DNA of 64,000 bases, from the NCBI RefSeq assembly GCF_003610235.1, contig NZ_RAPR01000001.1, positions 3,224,001-3,288,000 on the forward strand, given 5' to 3'. The DNA is from Catellatospora citrea. Its GTDB lineage: Bacteria > Actinomycetota > Actinomycetes > Mycobacteriales > Micromonosporaceae. The translations under genes and the position numbers were made by a program. Of the stretch, positions 42,254-50,491 are shown piece after piece. Position 1 is the stretch's first letter, and each line of letters begins with the position of its first letter. The notes beneath the pieces are model-generated. The model was given only the letters and a program-made list of their open reading frames with translations, was not told the DNA's origin and searched no databases.

Positions 42254-43119
42254 CGATCAAAGTCCTCGTCACCGGGGCCGGCGGGATGCTCGGCACCGAC
42301 CTCGTCACGGCCCTGCGCGCCGCGGGCATCACGACCGTCGCGGCGACCCGGGACTCACTCGACATCCGGGTGCCCGGCGACGTCGCCGCGGCGCTGCCGG
42401 GCATCGACGTCGTCGTCAACGCCGCAGCGTGGACGGACGTCGATCGGGCGGAGGCCGAGGAGGCGGCCGCGACCGCGGTCAACGGCACCGCGGTGGCGAC
42501 CCTCGCGCAGGCCTGCGCCCGGTCCGGCGCCCGCCTGATCCAGATCTCCACCGACTACGTGTTCTCCGGGCAGGCCACGACACCCTGGTCGGAGACCGCG
42601 GCCACCGATCCCGTCAGCGCGTACGGGCGCGGCAAGGAACTGGGCGAGCGGGCGGTGCTGGAGCACCTCGGAGACCGAGGCTACGTCGTCCGGACGGCAT
42701 GGCTCCACGGCGCTCACGGACGCAATTTCGTGGCCACGATCCTCCGGCTCGCAGCCGATCGGCCGACCCTCGACGTGGTCGACGACCAGCACGGCCAGCC
42801 GACCTGGACCTGCGCCCTCGCCGACCAGGTGGCGCAGCTGTGCCTGGCGGCCTGCGCCGGAGACGCGCCGGCGGGCGTGTATCACGGCACCGCCGCCGGC
42901 CAGACCACCTGGCACGGGTTGGCTCGGGCCGTGTTCGCCGAGCGCGGGCTCGATCCGGACCGGGTGCGCCCGGTGGACACCGCGGCGTTCCCGCGCCCCG
43001 CCAGGCGGCCGGCTTACAGCGTGCTGGGCCACGACCGGTGGCAGGCCGCCGGGATAGCCGCGCAGCCCGCGTGGCAGGACCAACTCCGCGCGGCGCTGCG
43101 GCAGTCTCCCGATCGTTGA
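42250..43119 (+). CDS. rfbD: dTDP-4-dehydrorhamnose reductase
   Basis: 289 aa (RmlD). Last step to dTDP-L-rhamnose, NAD(P)H-dependent. Motifs VLVTGAGGMLGTDLVTAL, INISTDYVFSG-like QISTDYVFSGQA, SAYGRGKELGE (YxxxK) and a C-terminal RPAYSVLGHDRWQAAG. GTG at 42250 overlaps the rfbB stop. A strong terminator follows at 43120. Confidence 0.95.
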   Translation: MTIKVLVTGAGGMLGTDLVTALRAAGITTVAATRDSLDIRVPGDVAAALPGIDVVVNAAAWTDVDRAEAEEAAATAVNGTAVATLAQACARSGARLIQISTDYVFSGQATTPWSETAATDPVSAYGRGKELGERAVLEHLGDRGYVVRTAWLHGAHGRNFVATILRLAADRPTLDVVDDQHGQPTWTCALADQVAQLCLAACAGDAPAGVYHGTAAGQTTWHGLARAVFAERGLDPDRVRPVDTAAFPRPARRPAYSVLGHDRWQAAGIAAQPAWQDQLRAALRQSPDR

Positions 43120-43169
43120 GCCCGGCCACCGCCGCCCGCATGATCACGGGCGGGCGGCGGTGGCCGGGC
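43120..43169. terminator. Bidirectional terminator after rfbD
   Basis: Arms GCCCGGCCACCGCCGCCCGC (43120-43139) and GCGGGCGGCGGTGGCCGGGC (43150-43169), perfect 20 bp, 10-nt loop. It fills the gap between the convergent stops of rfbD and the aldehyde dehydrogenase. Confidence 0.85.
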
Positions 43170-43174
43170 CTCGA

Positions 43175-44608
43175 TCAGAGCGCGAGACCGGTCAGCACCA
43201 TGACCCGCGGGTCGGTGTAGTCGTCCATCGCGCTGCGCAGGCCCTCGCGGCCGGTGCCGGAGCCCTTCACGCCGCCGTACGGCATCTGGTCGGCGCGGAA
43301 CGACGGCACGTCGCCGACGATCACGCCACCGACCTGCAACGTCGCGTGCGCGGTGAACGCGGTCTGCAGGTTGCTCGTGAACACGCCCGCCTGCAGGCCG
43401 AACGCCGAGTCGTTGACCGCGGCGAACGCGGCGGCGTCGGAGTCCGCCGTGGACACGACGAGCACCGGCCCGAACACCTCGTCGCAGGCCACCTTGGCGT
43501 CGGCGGGCACCTCGGCCAGCACGGTCGGCGCGTACGTCGCACCGTCGCGGGTGCCCCCGACCAGCACCTTCGCACCCGCCGCGACGGCCTCGTCCACCCA
43601 GCTCTGCACGCGCTCCGCGGCCGCCTCGCTGATCATCGGACCGACCTGGGTGTCGGCCGCGGCCGGGTCGCCGGACTTGAGGCCCCGCACCGCCTCGACG
43701 AGCTTGGGCACGAAGGCCTCTGCCTGGTCGCGGTGCACGATCACCCGCTGCACCGCGATGCAGCTCTGCCCGGCCTGGTAGTTGCTGAACAGGGCGATGC
43801 GCTGGGCCGCCCAGGCCAGGTCGGCATAGTCGCCGCAGACCACCGCGGCGGCGTTGCCGCCCAGCTCCAGAGTCACGTGCTTGTGCGGCACCGCGGCCTG
43901 GATCGACGCGCCGACCGGGCCGGACCCGGTGAACGACACCACCGGCAGCCGCGGATCGCCGACCAGCGCCGCGGCGCGCTCGTTGGGCACCGGCACCACG
44001 GAGAACATGCCCGCGGGCAGCTCGGTCTCGGCCAGCAGCTCGCCCAGCAGCAGCGCGGACAGCGGCGTGGCCGGAGCCGGCTTGACCACGATCGGCGCGC
44101 CGACCGCGATCGCCGGGGCGACCTTGTGCGCGACCAGGTTCAGCGGGAAGTTGAAGGGGCTGATGCCCAGCACCGGCCCCTTGGGGAAGCGCCGCACCAC
44201 GGCCATCCGCCCGGCCGCGGCGGGGTCGGTGTCCAGCCGCATCAGCTCGCCGGAGAAGCGGCGCGCCTCCTCGGCGGCCCAGCGGAACGTCGACACGGCG
44301 CGACCCAGCTCTGCTTTGGCCCACATGAGGGGCTTGCCGTTCTCGGCGCTGATGAGCGCGGCGACCTCGTCGCCCCGCTCGGCCAGCCGCCTGCTGACGT
44401 GGTCGAGTGCGGCGGCGCGGGCGGCGGCGGGCAGCCGGGCGGCTTCGCCGGCCACCTCCGCGGCGGCCGCTACCGCGTTTTCGACCTGCTCAGGCGTAGC
44501 GTTGGCGGTCTGACCGACCACACGCCCGTCATAGGGATTGCGAACGACAACGAGATCATCACTGGACTCCGGGGAACCGGCGATCCAGTACGGGGTGCGA
44601 TCGGCCAT
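43175..44608 (-). CDS. Aldehyde dehydrogenase, possibly succinate-semialdehyde or lactaldehyde type
   Basis: 477 aa NAD(P)+-dependent ALDH. Motifs: ISPFNFPLNLVAHKVAPAIA, cofactor site VKPAPATPLSALLL, FTGSGPVGASI, catalytic Glu in HVTLELGGNAAAVV, catalytic Cys in YQAGQSCIAVQRV, and EVFGPVLVVS. The substrate is not determined by sequence. Position next to a GABA aminotransferase gene suggests succinate semialdehyde, but the sequence also resembles lactaldehyde/glyceraldehyde-3-P dehydrogenases. Leaderless promoter at 44615-44642. Convergent with rfbD. Confidence 0.82.
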   Translation of the reverse strand: MADRTPYWIAGSPESSDDLVVVRNPYDGRVVGQTANATPEQVENAVAAAAEVAGEAARLPAAARAAALDHVSRRLAERGDEVAALISAENGKPLMWAKAELGRAVSTFRWAAEEARRFSGELMRLDTDPAAAGRMAVVRRFPKGPVLGISPFNFPLNLVAHKVAPAIAVGAPIVVKPAPATPLSALLLGELLAETELPAGMFSVVPVPNERAAALVGDPRLPVVSFTGSGPVGASIQAAVPHKHVTLELGGNAAAVVCGDYADLAWAAQRIALFSNYQAGQSCIAVQRVIVHRDQAEAFVPKLVEAVRGLKSGDPAAADTQVGPMISEAAAERVQSWVDEAVAAGAKVLVGGTRDGATYAPTVLAEVPADAKVACDEVFGPVLVVSTADSDAAAFAAVNDSAFGLQAGVFTSNLQTAFTAHATLQVGGVIVGDVPSFRADQMPYGGVKGSGTGREGLRSAMDDYTDPRVMVLTGLAL

Positions 44609-44614
44609 ATGCCC

Positions 44615-44642
44615 ACCCTAACGCACGGAAACAGTTGCTCAA
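44615..44642 (-). promoter_or_regulatory. Promoter of the aldehyde dehydrogenase gene, leaderless
   Basis: On the minus strand -35 TTGAGC (44637-44642), 16-bp spacer, -10 TAGGGT (44615-44620). Only 6 bp lie between the -10 and the ATG at 44608, so transcription should begin at or next to the start codon; there is no ribosome binding site. Confidence 0.55.
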
Positions 44643-44682
44643 GACCCTTGCTCGACACGGATTTCGTCGCGAAGATAGCCGT

Positions 44683-46122
44683 ATGCCACCGATGACAGAG
44701 AAATTGGCCAACTTTATCAACGGCAAGTACGTAGCTCCGGTGGACGGCGGCTACGCCGATCTCATCGACCCGTGCACCGGGGAGATTCTCGCCGAGACGC
44801 CCGTCTCCGGGAAGCAGGACGTGGAGGACGCCATGGCCGCCGCGGCCGCCGCGTTCGAGATCTGGCGGGACACCACGCCCAGCGAGCGCCAGAAGGCCCT
44901 GCTGAGGATCGCGGACGCGGTCGAGGCCCGCGCCGACGAGCTGGTCGCCCTGGAGAGCCGCAACACCGGCAAGCCGCTGCACCTGACCGCGAGCGAGGAA
45001 CTGCCGCCCGCGATCGACCAGCTGCGCTTCTTCGCGGGCGCCGCCCGGCTGCTGGAGGGCCGTTCGGCCGGCGAGTACATGGCGAACATGACCAGCTACG
45101 TGCGCCGCGAGCCGATCGGCGTCTGCGCGCAGGTCACGCCGTGGAACTACCCGCTGCTGATGGCGGTGTGGAAGTTCGCGCCGGCGATCGCCGCGGGCAA
45201 CACCGTGGTCCTCAAGCCGTCGGACACCACGCCGATGTCCACCCTGCTGCTGGCCGAGATCGCCGCCGAGTTCCTGCCGCCGGGCGTGCTGAACGTGGTC
45301 TGCGGCGACCGCGACACGGGCCGCGCTCTGGTCGCGCACCCGACCCCGGCGCTGGTCTCCATCACCGGCTCCACCCGGGCCGGCTCCGAGGTCGCCGCGT
45401 CGGCCGCGCCCGCGCTCAAGCGCACGCACCTGGAGCTCGGCGGCAAGGCCCCGGTGATGGTGTTCGACGACGCCGACATCGCCGCGGCCGCCGAGGGCAT
45501 CGCGATCGCCGGGTTCTTCAACGCCGGCCAGGACTGCACGGCGGCCACCCGGGTGCTGGTCACCGAGGGGGCGTACGACGCGTTCGTGGAAGCCCTCACC
45601 GAGCAGGCCCGCAACCTCAAGACGGGCGCACCCGACGACGAGGACGTGCTCTACGGCCCGCTCAACAACGCCAACCAGCTCGCCAAGGTCACCGGCTTCA
45701 TCGAGCGCCTGCCCGCGCACGCCCGTGTCACCACCGGCGGCGAGCGCGTGGGCGACCGGGGATGGTTCTTCGCGCCGACCGTCGTGGCGGACCTGGTCCA
45801 GGGCGACGAGATCGTGACCGACGAGGTGTTCGGCCCGGTCATCACCGTGCAGAAGGTCGCCGACGAGGCCGAGGCGCTGCGTCACGCCAACGACTGCCGC
45901 TACGGGCTGGCCTCCAGCGTCTGGACCGCCGACCACGGCCGGGCGATGCGGCTGAGCAAGCGGCTGGACTTCGGCTGCGTGTGGGTGAACACCCACATCC
46001 CGCTGGTCGCAGAGATGCCGCACGGCGGTTTCAAGCAGTCGGGGTACGGCAAGGACCTGTCCGCGTACGGCCTGGAGGACTACACCCGGGTCAAGCACGT
46101 CATGCACAACATCGGAGAATGA
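44683..46122 (+). CDS. Gamma-aminobutyraldehyde dehydrogenase
   Basis: 479 aa ALDH of the PatD/YdcW type. Oxidises 4-aminobutanal from putrescine to GABA. Motifs: TPWNYPLLMAVWKFAPAIAA, VLKPSDTTPMSTL, ITGSTRAGSEVA, catalytic Glu in HLELGGKAPVMVF, Cys in NAGQDCTAATRVLV, and the class-typical VNTHIPLVAEMPHGGFKQSG. ATG at 44683; another at 44692 is equally possible. The stop overlaps the aminotransferase start region. Pairing with gabT gives putrescine to GABA to succinate semialdehyde. Confidence 0.87.
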   Translation: MPPMTEKLANFINGKYVAPVDGGYADLIDPCTGEILAETPVSGKQDVEDAMAAAAAAFEIWRDTTPSERQKALLRIADAVEARADELVALESRNTGKPLHLTASEELPPAIDQLRFFAGAARLLEGRSAGEYMANMTSYVRREPIGVCAQVTPWNYPLLMAVWKFAPAIAAGNTVVLKPSDTTPMSTLLLAEIAAEFLPPGVLNVVCGDRDTGRALVAHPTPALVSITGSTRAGSEVAASAAPALKRTHLELGGKAPVMVFDDADIAAAAEGIAIAGFFNAGQDCTAATRVLVTEGAYDAFVEALTEQARNLKTGAPDDEDVLYGPLNNANQLAKVTGFIERLPAHARVTTGGERVGDRGWFFAPTVVADLVQGDEIVTDEVFGPVITVQKVADEAEALRHANDCRYGLASSVWTADHGRAMRLSKRLDFGCVWVNTHIPLVAEMPHGGFKQSGYGKDLSAYGLEDYTRVKHVMHNIGE

Positions 46123-46124
46123 TC

Positions 46125-47402
46125 TTGAGTGCCTCCTCTGACATCCACGCCCGGCGCGTGGACGCGGTGGCCCGCGGCGTCGGCTCGGTGCTGTCCTCCT
46201 ACGTCGATCGCGCCTCCGGCGGGACGCTGACCGACGTCGACGGGCGGGAGTGGATCGACTTCGCGGCCGGCATCGCGGTCACCAACGTGGGCAACAGCGC
46301 GCCCGCGGTGGTCGCGGCGGTGCGCGAGCAGGTCGAGCGGTTCACCCACACCTGCTTCATGGTCACCCCGTACGAGTCGTACGTGGCGGTGTGCGAGCAG
46401 CTCAACGAGCTGACGCCGGGTGACTTCGCGAAGCGCTCGGCGCTGTTCAACTCCGGCGCGGAGGCGGTGGAGAACGCGGTGAAGATCGCCCGGTACGCCA
46501 CCGGGCGCTCCGCGGTGATCGTGTTCGAGCACGGCTACCACGGCCGGACGAACCTGACCATGGCGCTGACCGCGAAGAACATGCCGTACAAGCACGGGTT
46601 CGGGCCGTTCGCGCCGGAGGTCTACCGGGCGCCGATGTCCTACCCGCTGCGCGACGGCCTGACCGGCGAGCAGGCCGCCGCCCGCGCCATCGACGTGATC
46701 ACCACGCAGGTCGGGGCACAGAACGTGGCCGCGATCGTGATCGAGCCGATCCAGGGCGAGGGCGGCTTCGTGGTGCCCGCGCCCGGCTTCCTGCCCGCGC
46801 TGGCATCCTGGGCGTCGGCCAACGGGGCGCTGTTCGTCGCCGACGAGATCCAGACCGGTTTCTGCCGCACCGGCGACTGGTTCGCCTCCGAGCACGAGCA
46901 GGTGGTGCCGGATCTGATCACCACGGCCAAGGGCATCGCGGGCGGCCTGCCGCTGGCCGCGGTCACCGGCCGGGCGGACGTGATGGACGCGGTGCACGCC
47001 GGCGGGCTCGGTGGCACGTACGGCGGCAACCCGATCGCCTGCGCGGCCGCGCTCGCGAGCATCGAGACCATGCGCGAGCTCGACCTGAACGGCGCGGCGC
47101 GGCGCATCGGCGCGGCGCTGACCGACCGGCTGACCACCCTGGCCGGCAAGTACCCGCAGATCGCTCAGGTCCGTGGCCGCGGCGCGATGATCGCGATCGA
47201 GCTGACGAGACCCGGCACGCTCGAACCGGATCCGATCCTCACCGGCGCGGTGAACAAGGCCTGCCACGCGGCCGGCCTGCTCACCCTGACCTGCGGCACC
47301 TGGGGCAACGTGTTCCGCTTCCTCCCGCCGCTGGTCATCACCGACGAGGAACTGGACCGCGGGCTGGCTCTGCTGGAACAGGCCTTCCGCACCACGGCCT
47401 GA
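46125..47402 (+). CDS. gabT: 4-aminobutyrate aminotransferase
   Basis: 425 aa, class III PLP transaminase. GABA + 2-oxoglutarate to succinate semialdehyde + glutamate. Motifs: LFNSGAEAVENAVKIAR, FEHGYHGRTNLTMAL, EPIQGEGGFVVPAPGF, ADEIQTGFCRTG, PLP lysine in TTAKGIAGGLPLAAV. Two starts are possible: ATG 46119 (overlapping the upstream stop) and TTG 46125; GGAG at 46114-46117 is properly spaced only for the TTG, which is chosen. A long hairpin follows the stop. Confidence 0.9.
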   Translation: MSASSDIHARRVDAVARGVGSVLSSYVDRASGGTLTDVDGREWIDFAAGIAVTNVGNSAPAVVAAVREQVERFTHTCFMVTPYESYVAVCEQLNELTPGDFAKRSALFNSGAEAVENAVKIARYATGRSAVIVFEHGYHGRTNLTMALTAKNMPYKHGFGPFAPEVYRAPMSYPLRDGLTGEQAAARAIDVITTQVGAQNVAAIVIEPIQGEGGFVVPAPGFLPALASWASANGALFVADEIQTGFCRTGDWFASEHEQVVPDLITTAKGIAGGLPLAAVTGRADVMDAVHAGGLGGTYGGNPIACAAALASIETMRELDLNGAARRIGAALTDRLTTLAGKYPQIAQVRGRGAMIAIELTRPGTLEPDPILTGAVNKACHAAGLLTLTCGTWGNVFRFLPPLVITDEELDRGLALLEQAFRTTA

Positions 47403-47409
47403 TTCCATG

Positions 47410-47473
47410 AAGCGGCTATGTCGGGTAAATCACCCATGATGCACAGAGTCTGAATTGCCAGACATAGCCGCTT
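47410..47473 (+). terminator. Long-loop hairpin after gabT
   Basis: AAGCGGCTATGTC (47410-47422) and GACATAGCCGCTT (47461-47473) pair perfectly over 13 bp with a 38-nt loop, followed by TAATAA. The loop starts with GGGTAAATCACCC, itself a small hairpin. Probably the gabT terminator (7 bp past the stop), though the loop is long for one. Confidence 0.5.
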
Positions 47474-47574
47474 TAATAACGTCCGTCCAATTGCTTTGCG
47501 TGACAATTGCCACTAATGCTGTCCGGTCCCGGCACCGCATCCTCGACGGGACCGCAAAAGCAATCTGTAGTCAG

Positions 47575-47580
47575 TAGTAT
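47575..47580 (+). promoter_or_regulatory. -10 element of the LCP gene, leaderless
   Basis: TAGTAT lies 7 bp before the ATG at 47588. No ribosome binding site precedes either candidate ATG, which supports transcription beginning at the start codon. The -35 region is not recognisable. Confidence 0.45.
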
Positions 47581-47587
47581 GCCCGCC

Positions 47588-48700
47588 ATGGCACGCCGGT
47601 CCTCCTCTCACGCTGTACGCCCTTCCCGTTCCCGCTACGCCGACGATGACCTCACCGAGATCATTGACCCGATCGACGAAGCACCGCTGGGTAAGTCGGC
47701 TAAGCAGAAGTCGCGTGGTCGTAGTCGCGCCAAGCGCATAGCCCTGATCACCGCCCTGGTGGTCGCGCTGCTCGGCGGGGGCGGCCTGCTCGCCGGCGGG
47801 CTCTATCTGAAGTCCGTCGACGACAGCATCGAGCGCGTCGACGTCTTCGACGAGATCCCCGAGGCAGACCGCCCTGTGAAGGCGGAACCCAAGGTCAAGA
47901 ACTTCCTGATGCTCGGCAGCGACACCCGCGACCCCAACGCCACCAGCGGCTCGCGCACCGACACGATCATCCTGGCACACTTCCCCGCGGACCACTCCAG
48001 CGCGCAACTGATCTCGATCCCGCGCGACACCTGGGTCTTCATTCCCAAGGCCAAGAACGGCAACGGCGGCCGTGAGGCGAAGATCAACGCTGCGTTCAAC
48101 TGGGGCGGCACCTCACTGCTGGTGCAGACCATCGAGAAGTTCACCGGCATCCGCATCGACAACGTCGTCATCGTCGACTTCTCCGGCTTCGAGCAGATCG
48201 TCGACGCCCTCGGCGGCGTCACCATCACCGTGGAGAAGGGCTTCACCTCCAACTACTCGCTGCTGCCCAGCCACGTCCGCGTGTTCAAGGCCGGCAAGCA
48301 GGTCATGAACGGCGGTCAGGCACTGGACTACGCGCGTGAGCGGCACGCCTTCTCCGACGGCGACTTCACCCGGATCAAGCACCAGCAGCAGGTGATCAAG
48401 GCGGTGCTGGACAAGGCGACCTCCGGCGGCATCGTCTCGAACCCCGCCAAGCTGACCTCATTCGTGAACGCGATGGCGGGATCCGTCAAGGTCGACAAAA
48501 CCATGTCGCTGCTCGACACGGCGATGGAACTCCGGGGTGTGAGCGGCAGCGGGCTGTCGTTCTACACCAGCCCCACTGCCGGATTCGGCATGAAGGGGGC
48601 CGAAAGTGTCCTTATCCCAGATATGACCAAAGTCGGACCTTTCTTCGAGGCGCTTCGCAATGACGATCTTGCCACCGTGGAATCGCTGGCCAAGAAGTAA
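47588..48700 (+). CDS. LytR-CpsA-Psr (LCP) family glycopolymer ligase
   Basis: 370 aa. Transfers lipid-linked secondary polymers (teichoic acid, arabinogalactan, capsule) onto peptidoglycan. A basic cytoplasmic N-terminus (1-50), one transmembrane segment (about 52-76), then the LCP domain (about 105-270): NFLMLGSDTRDP, SRTDTIILAH with catalytic Arg/Asp, LISIPRDTWVFIP, INAAFNWGG, ALDYARERHAFSDGDFTRI with conserved arginines. ATG at 47588 is preferred to 47579 because the -10 at 47575 would make it leaderless. First gene of the glycan locus on this strand. Confidence 0.93.
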   Translation: MARRSSSHAVRPSRSRYADDDLTEIIDPIDEAPLGKSAKQKSRGRSRAKRIALITALVVALLGGGGLLAGGLYLKSVDDSIERVDVFDEIPEADRPVKAEPKVKNFLMLGSDTRDPNATSGSRTDTIILAHFPADHSSAQLISIPRDTWVFIPKAKNGNGGREAKINAAFNWGGTSLLVQTIEKFTGIRIDNVVIVDFSGFEQIVDALGGVTITVEKGFTSNYSLLPSHVRVFKAGKQVMNGGQALDYARERHAFSDGDFTRIKHQQQVIKAVLDKATSGGIVSNPAKLTSFVNAMAGSVKVDKTMSLLDTAMELRGVSGSGLSFYTSPTAGFGMKGAESVLIPDMTKVGPFFEALRNDDLATVESLAKK

Positions 48701-48705
48701 CACTT

Positions 48706-48719
48706 CGGGTAATTACCCG
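48706..48719. promoter_or_regulatory. AT-centred palindrome after the LCP gene
   Basis: CGGGTAATTACCCG, perfect 14-bp palindrome, 6 bp past the LCP stop and about 110 bp before the sugar transferase. It resembles GGGTAAATCACCC at 47423-47435 upstream of the LCP gene. Could be a regulator site shared by both genes, or a weak terminator. Confidence 0.3.
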
Positions 48720-48825
48720 CCCCGGGGCTGGCGCGACTCTCCCCACCGGCCCTAGGGTGCGAGCGACTGACAGTGACCGCCTATTGCGGGTCGCTCTGAT
48801 ACAAAAAGACCAACGGGGACAAGTT

Positions 48826-50379
48826 GTGGAAGATCTGCCATCCTTTCGGTCGACGCCGACGGCAGGCGTGCCCAAGATCGCCACTGGCACGCTTGCCGTC
48901 CACGCCGACGAGGAGGAGTTCCCACCCGTTGCCCTGACGCACGGCGCCAGGGTGCCGAGCCAGCGTCCCCCCATCGACGCCGGCTGGGACGACTCGTACG
49001 ACGGCAATGTCACGACAGCGGTCCTGCCCTACGCGCGCTCGGCGACGTCGAGTCGCACCCGCAGTCTGCGGGCATGGATGGTGGCCGCCCCTGTCGACCT
49101 CGCAGCCCTCCTCACGCCGCTGTTGATGACCGACCGCTTCTGGCGCGGAAACCTCTCCTTCGCGGCGCTCACCATCGTCGCCTTCGCGATGAGCGGGCTC
49201 TACCGAGGCCGACGGCACATGAGCATCCTCGACGAGCTGCCCAGCATGTTCGGTCGGCTGCTCGCCTCCGCCTCCGTCGTAGCCATGATCGCGTCTCTCC
49301 GGCACGACTCGGTCGCACACGTCGCCGACTTCATGCGCAGCGTCGCCATCGCCGCAGGCATCGTCATAGTGGGCCGTGCGGTCACCCGGTACATGGTGGT
49401 CTTCGCGCGCCGACGTCGCTGGGTGGAGCACAGCGCCTTGATCATCGGCAGCGGGCCGATCGCTGCCGACCTCGCCCGGCTGCTGGGCCGCTACCCGCAG
49501 TACGGGTTGCGATACGCGGGCAGCGTCGACACCGAAACCGCACGCGAGTCCTCACTCCAACCGCTGGTCGGCACGCTTGAGGAGCTCGACAAGGCGGTCG
49601 CGCTGACGGAGTGCGACGTCATCATCATCGCCGATCACCGGTGCCAGGAGTCGCACCTGATGGAGATCATCAGACAGTCGGCCCAGGACTGCGACATCTG
49701 GGTCGTGCCCACGCTGTGGGGATCCCACTCCAATGGCAAGCTGCCCGACCACATCGGCGCCATCCCCGTGGTCCACATCGACGACACCACGCTGTCCGGC
49801 TGGCGCTGGGCGGTCAAGCGGGCCACCGACGTGATCTTCTCGTCGCTCGCACTGACCCTGCTGAGCCCGCTGCTGTTGCTGGCCGCGATCGGCACCCGGC
49901 TGGACGGCGGGCCCGGCATCCTCTTCTACCAGGAGCGGATCGGCCGGCACGGCAAGCCGTTCAAGGTGATCAAGTTCCGATCCCTGCGCCCGGTCAACGA
50001 GCAGGAGTCCCAGACCAACTGGTCCATCGCCCACGACAGCCGCGTCAGCCTGTTCGGCCGGCTCATCCGGCGCACCTCGATCGACGAGCTGCCCCAGCTG
50101 TGGAACATCCTGCGCGGCGACATGACGTTCGTGGGCCCGCGGCCGGAACGTCCACACTTCGTGGAGAAGTTCACCGCGGAGTTTCCCGGATACGCCATGC
50201 GCCACCGTGTGCCCGTCGGCCTGACCGGCCTGGCACAGGTCAGTGGTTTGCGCGGAGACACCTCTATCGCCGACCGGGCCCGGTTCGACAACTACTACAT
50301 CGAGAACTGGTCGCTGTGGCTCGACATCAAGGTCGTGCTGCGGACGCTGACGGAAGTCGTCCGCGGTGGCGGTCGTTGA
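48826..50379 (+). CDS. Polyprenyl-phosphate sugar-1-phosphate transferase (WcaJ/CpsE type)
   Basis: 517 aa. Starts glycan assembly by putting a sugar-1-phosphate on undecaprenyl-P. About four transmembrane segments (roughly 80-180), a CoA-binding-like Rossmann domain (about 190-300; ALIIGSGPIAADLARLL), TM5 (about 330-352), then the catalytic bacterial sugar transferase domain (about 325-517): KRATDVIFSS, GILFYQERIGRHGKPFKVIK, RTSIDELPQLWNILRGDM, VGPRPERP. GTG at 48826 with GGGGAC upstream is chosen; the longer frame to 48757 has no RBS. Sugar specificity unknown. Confidence 0.92.
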   Translation: MEDLPSFRSTPTAGVPKIATGTLAVHADEEEFPPVALTHGARVPSQRPPIDAGWDDSYDGNVTTAVLPYARSATSSRTRSLRAWMVAAPVDLAALLTPLLMTDRFWRGNLSFAALTIVAFAMSGLYRGRRHMSILDELPSMFGRLLASASVVAMIASLRHDSVAHVADFMRSVAIAAGIVIVGRAVTRYMVVFARRRRWVEHSALIIGSGPIAADLARLLGRYPQYGLRYAGSVDTETARESSLQPLVGTLEELDKAVALTECDVIIIADHRCQESHLMEIIRQSAQDCDIWVVPTLWGSHSNGKLPDHIGAIPVVHIDDTTLSGWRWAVKRATDVIFSSLALTLLSPLLLLAAIGTRLDGGPGILFYQERIGRHGKPFKVIKFRSLRPVNEQESQTNWSIAHDSRVSLFGRLIRRTSIDELPQLWNILRGDMTFVGPRPERPHFVEKFTAEFPGYAMRHRVPVGLTGLAQVSGLRGDTSIADRARFDNYYIENWSLWLDIKVVLRTLTEVVRGGGR

Positions 50380-50491
50380 CGGGTGGCACCGCGCCGGTGA
50401 CCACGCCGGCCGCCGCACTGCGACACTGTGTCGGTAGGACGACGTTTTGCGGCCTCCGACGGGCCTGAACATCGAGGAGCGGGATCACGCG

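Noticed and set aside
47403..47578. Insertion-sequence remnant with 13-bp inverted ends
   Set aside because: Only 38 bp lie between the arms, no coding content and no target duplication; position after gabT fits a terminator better.
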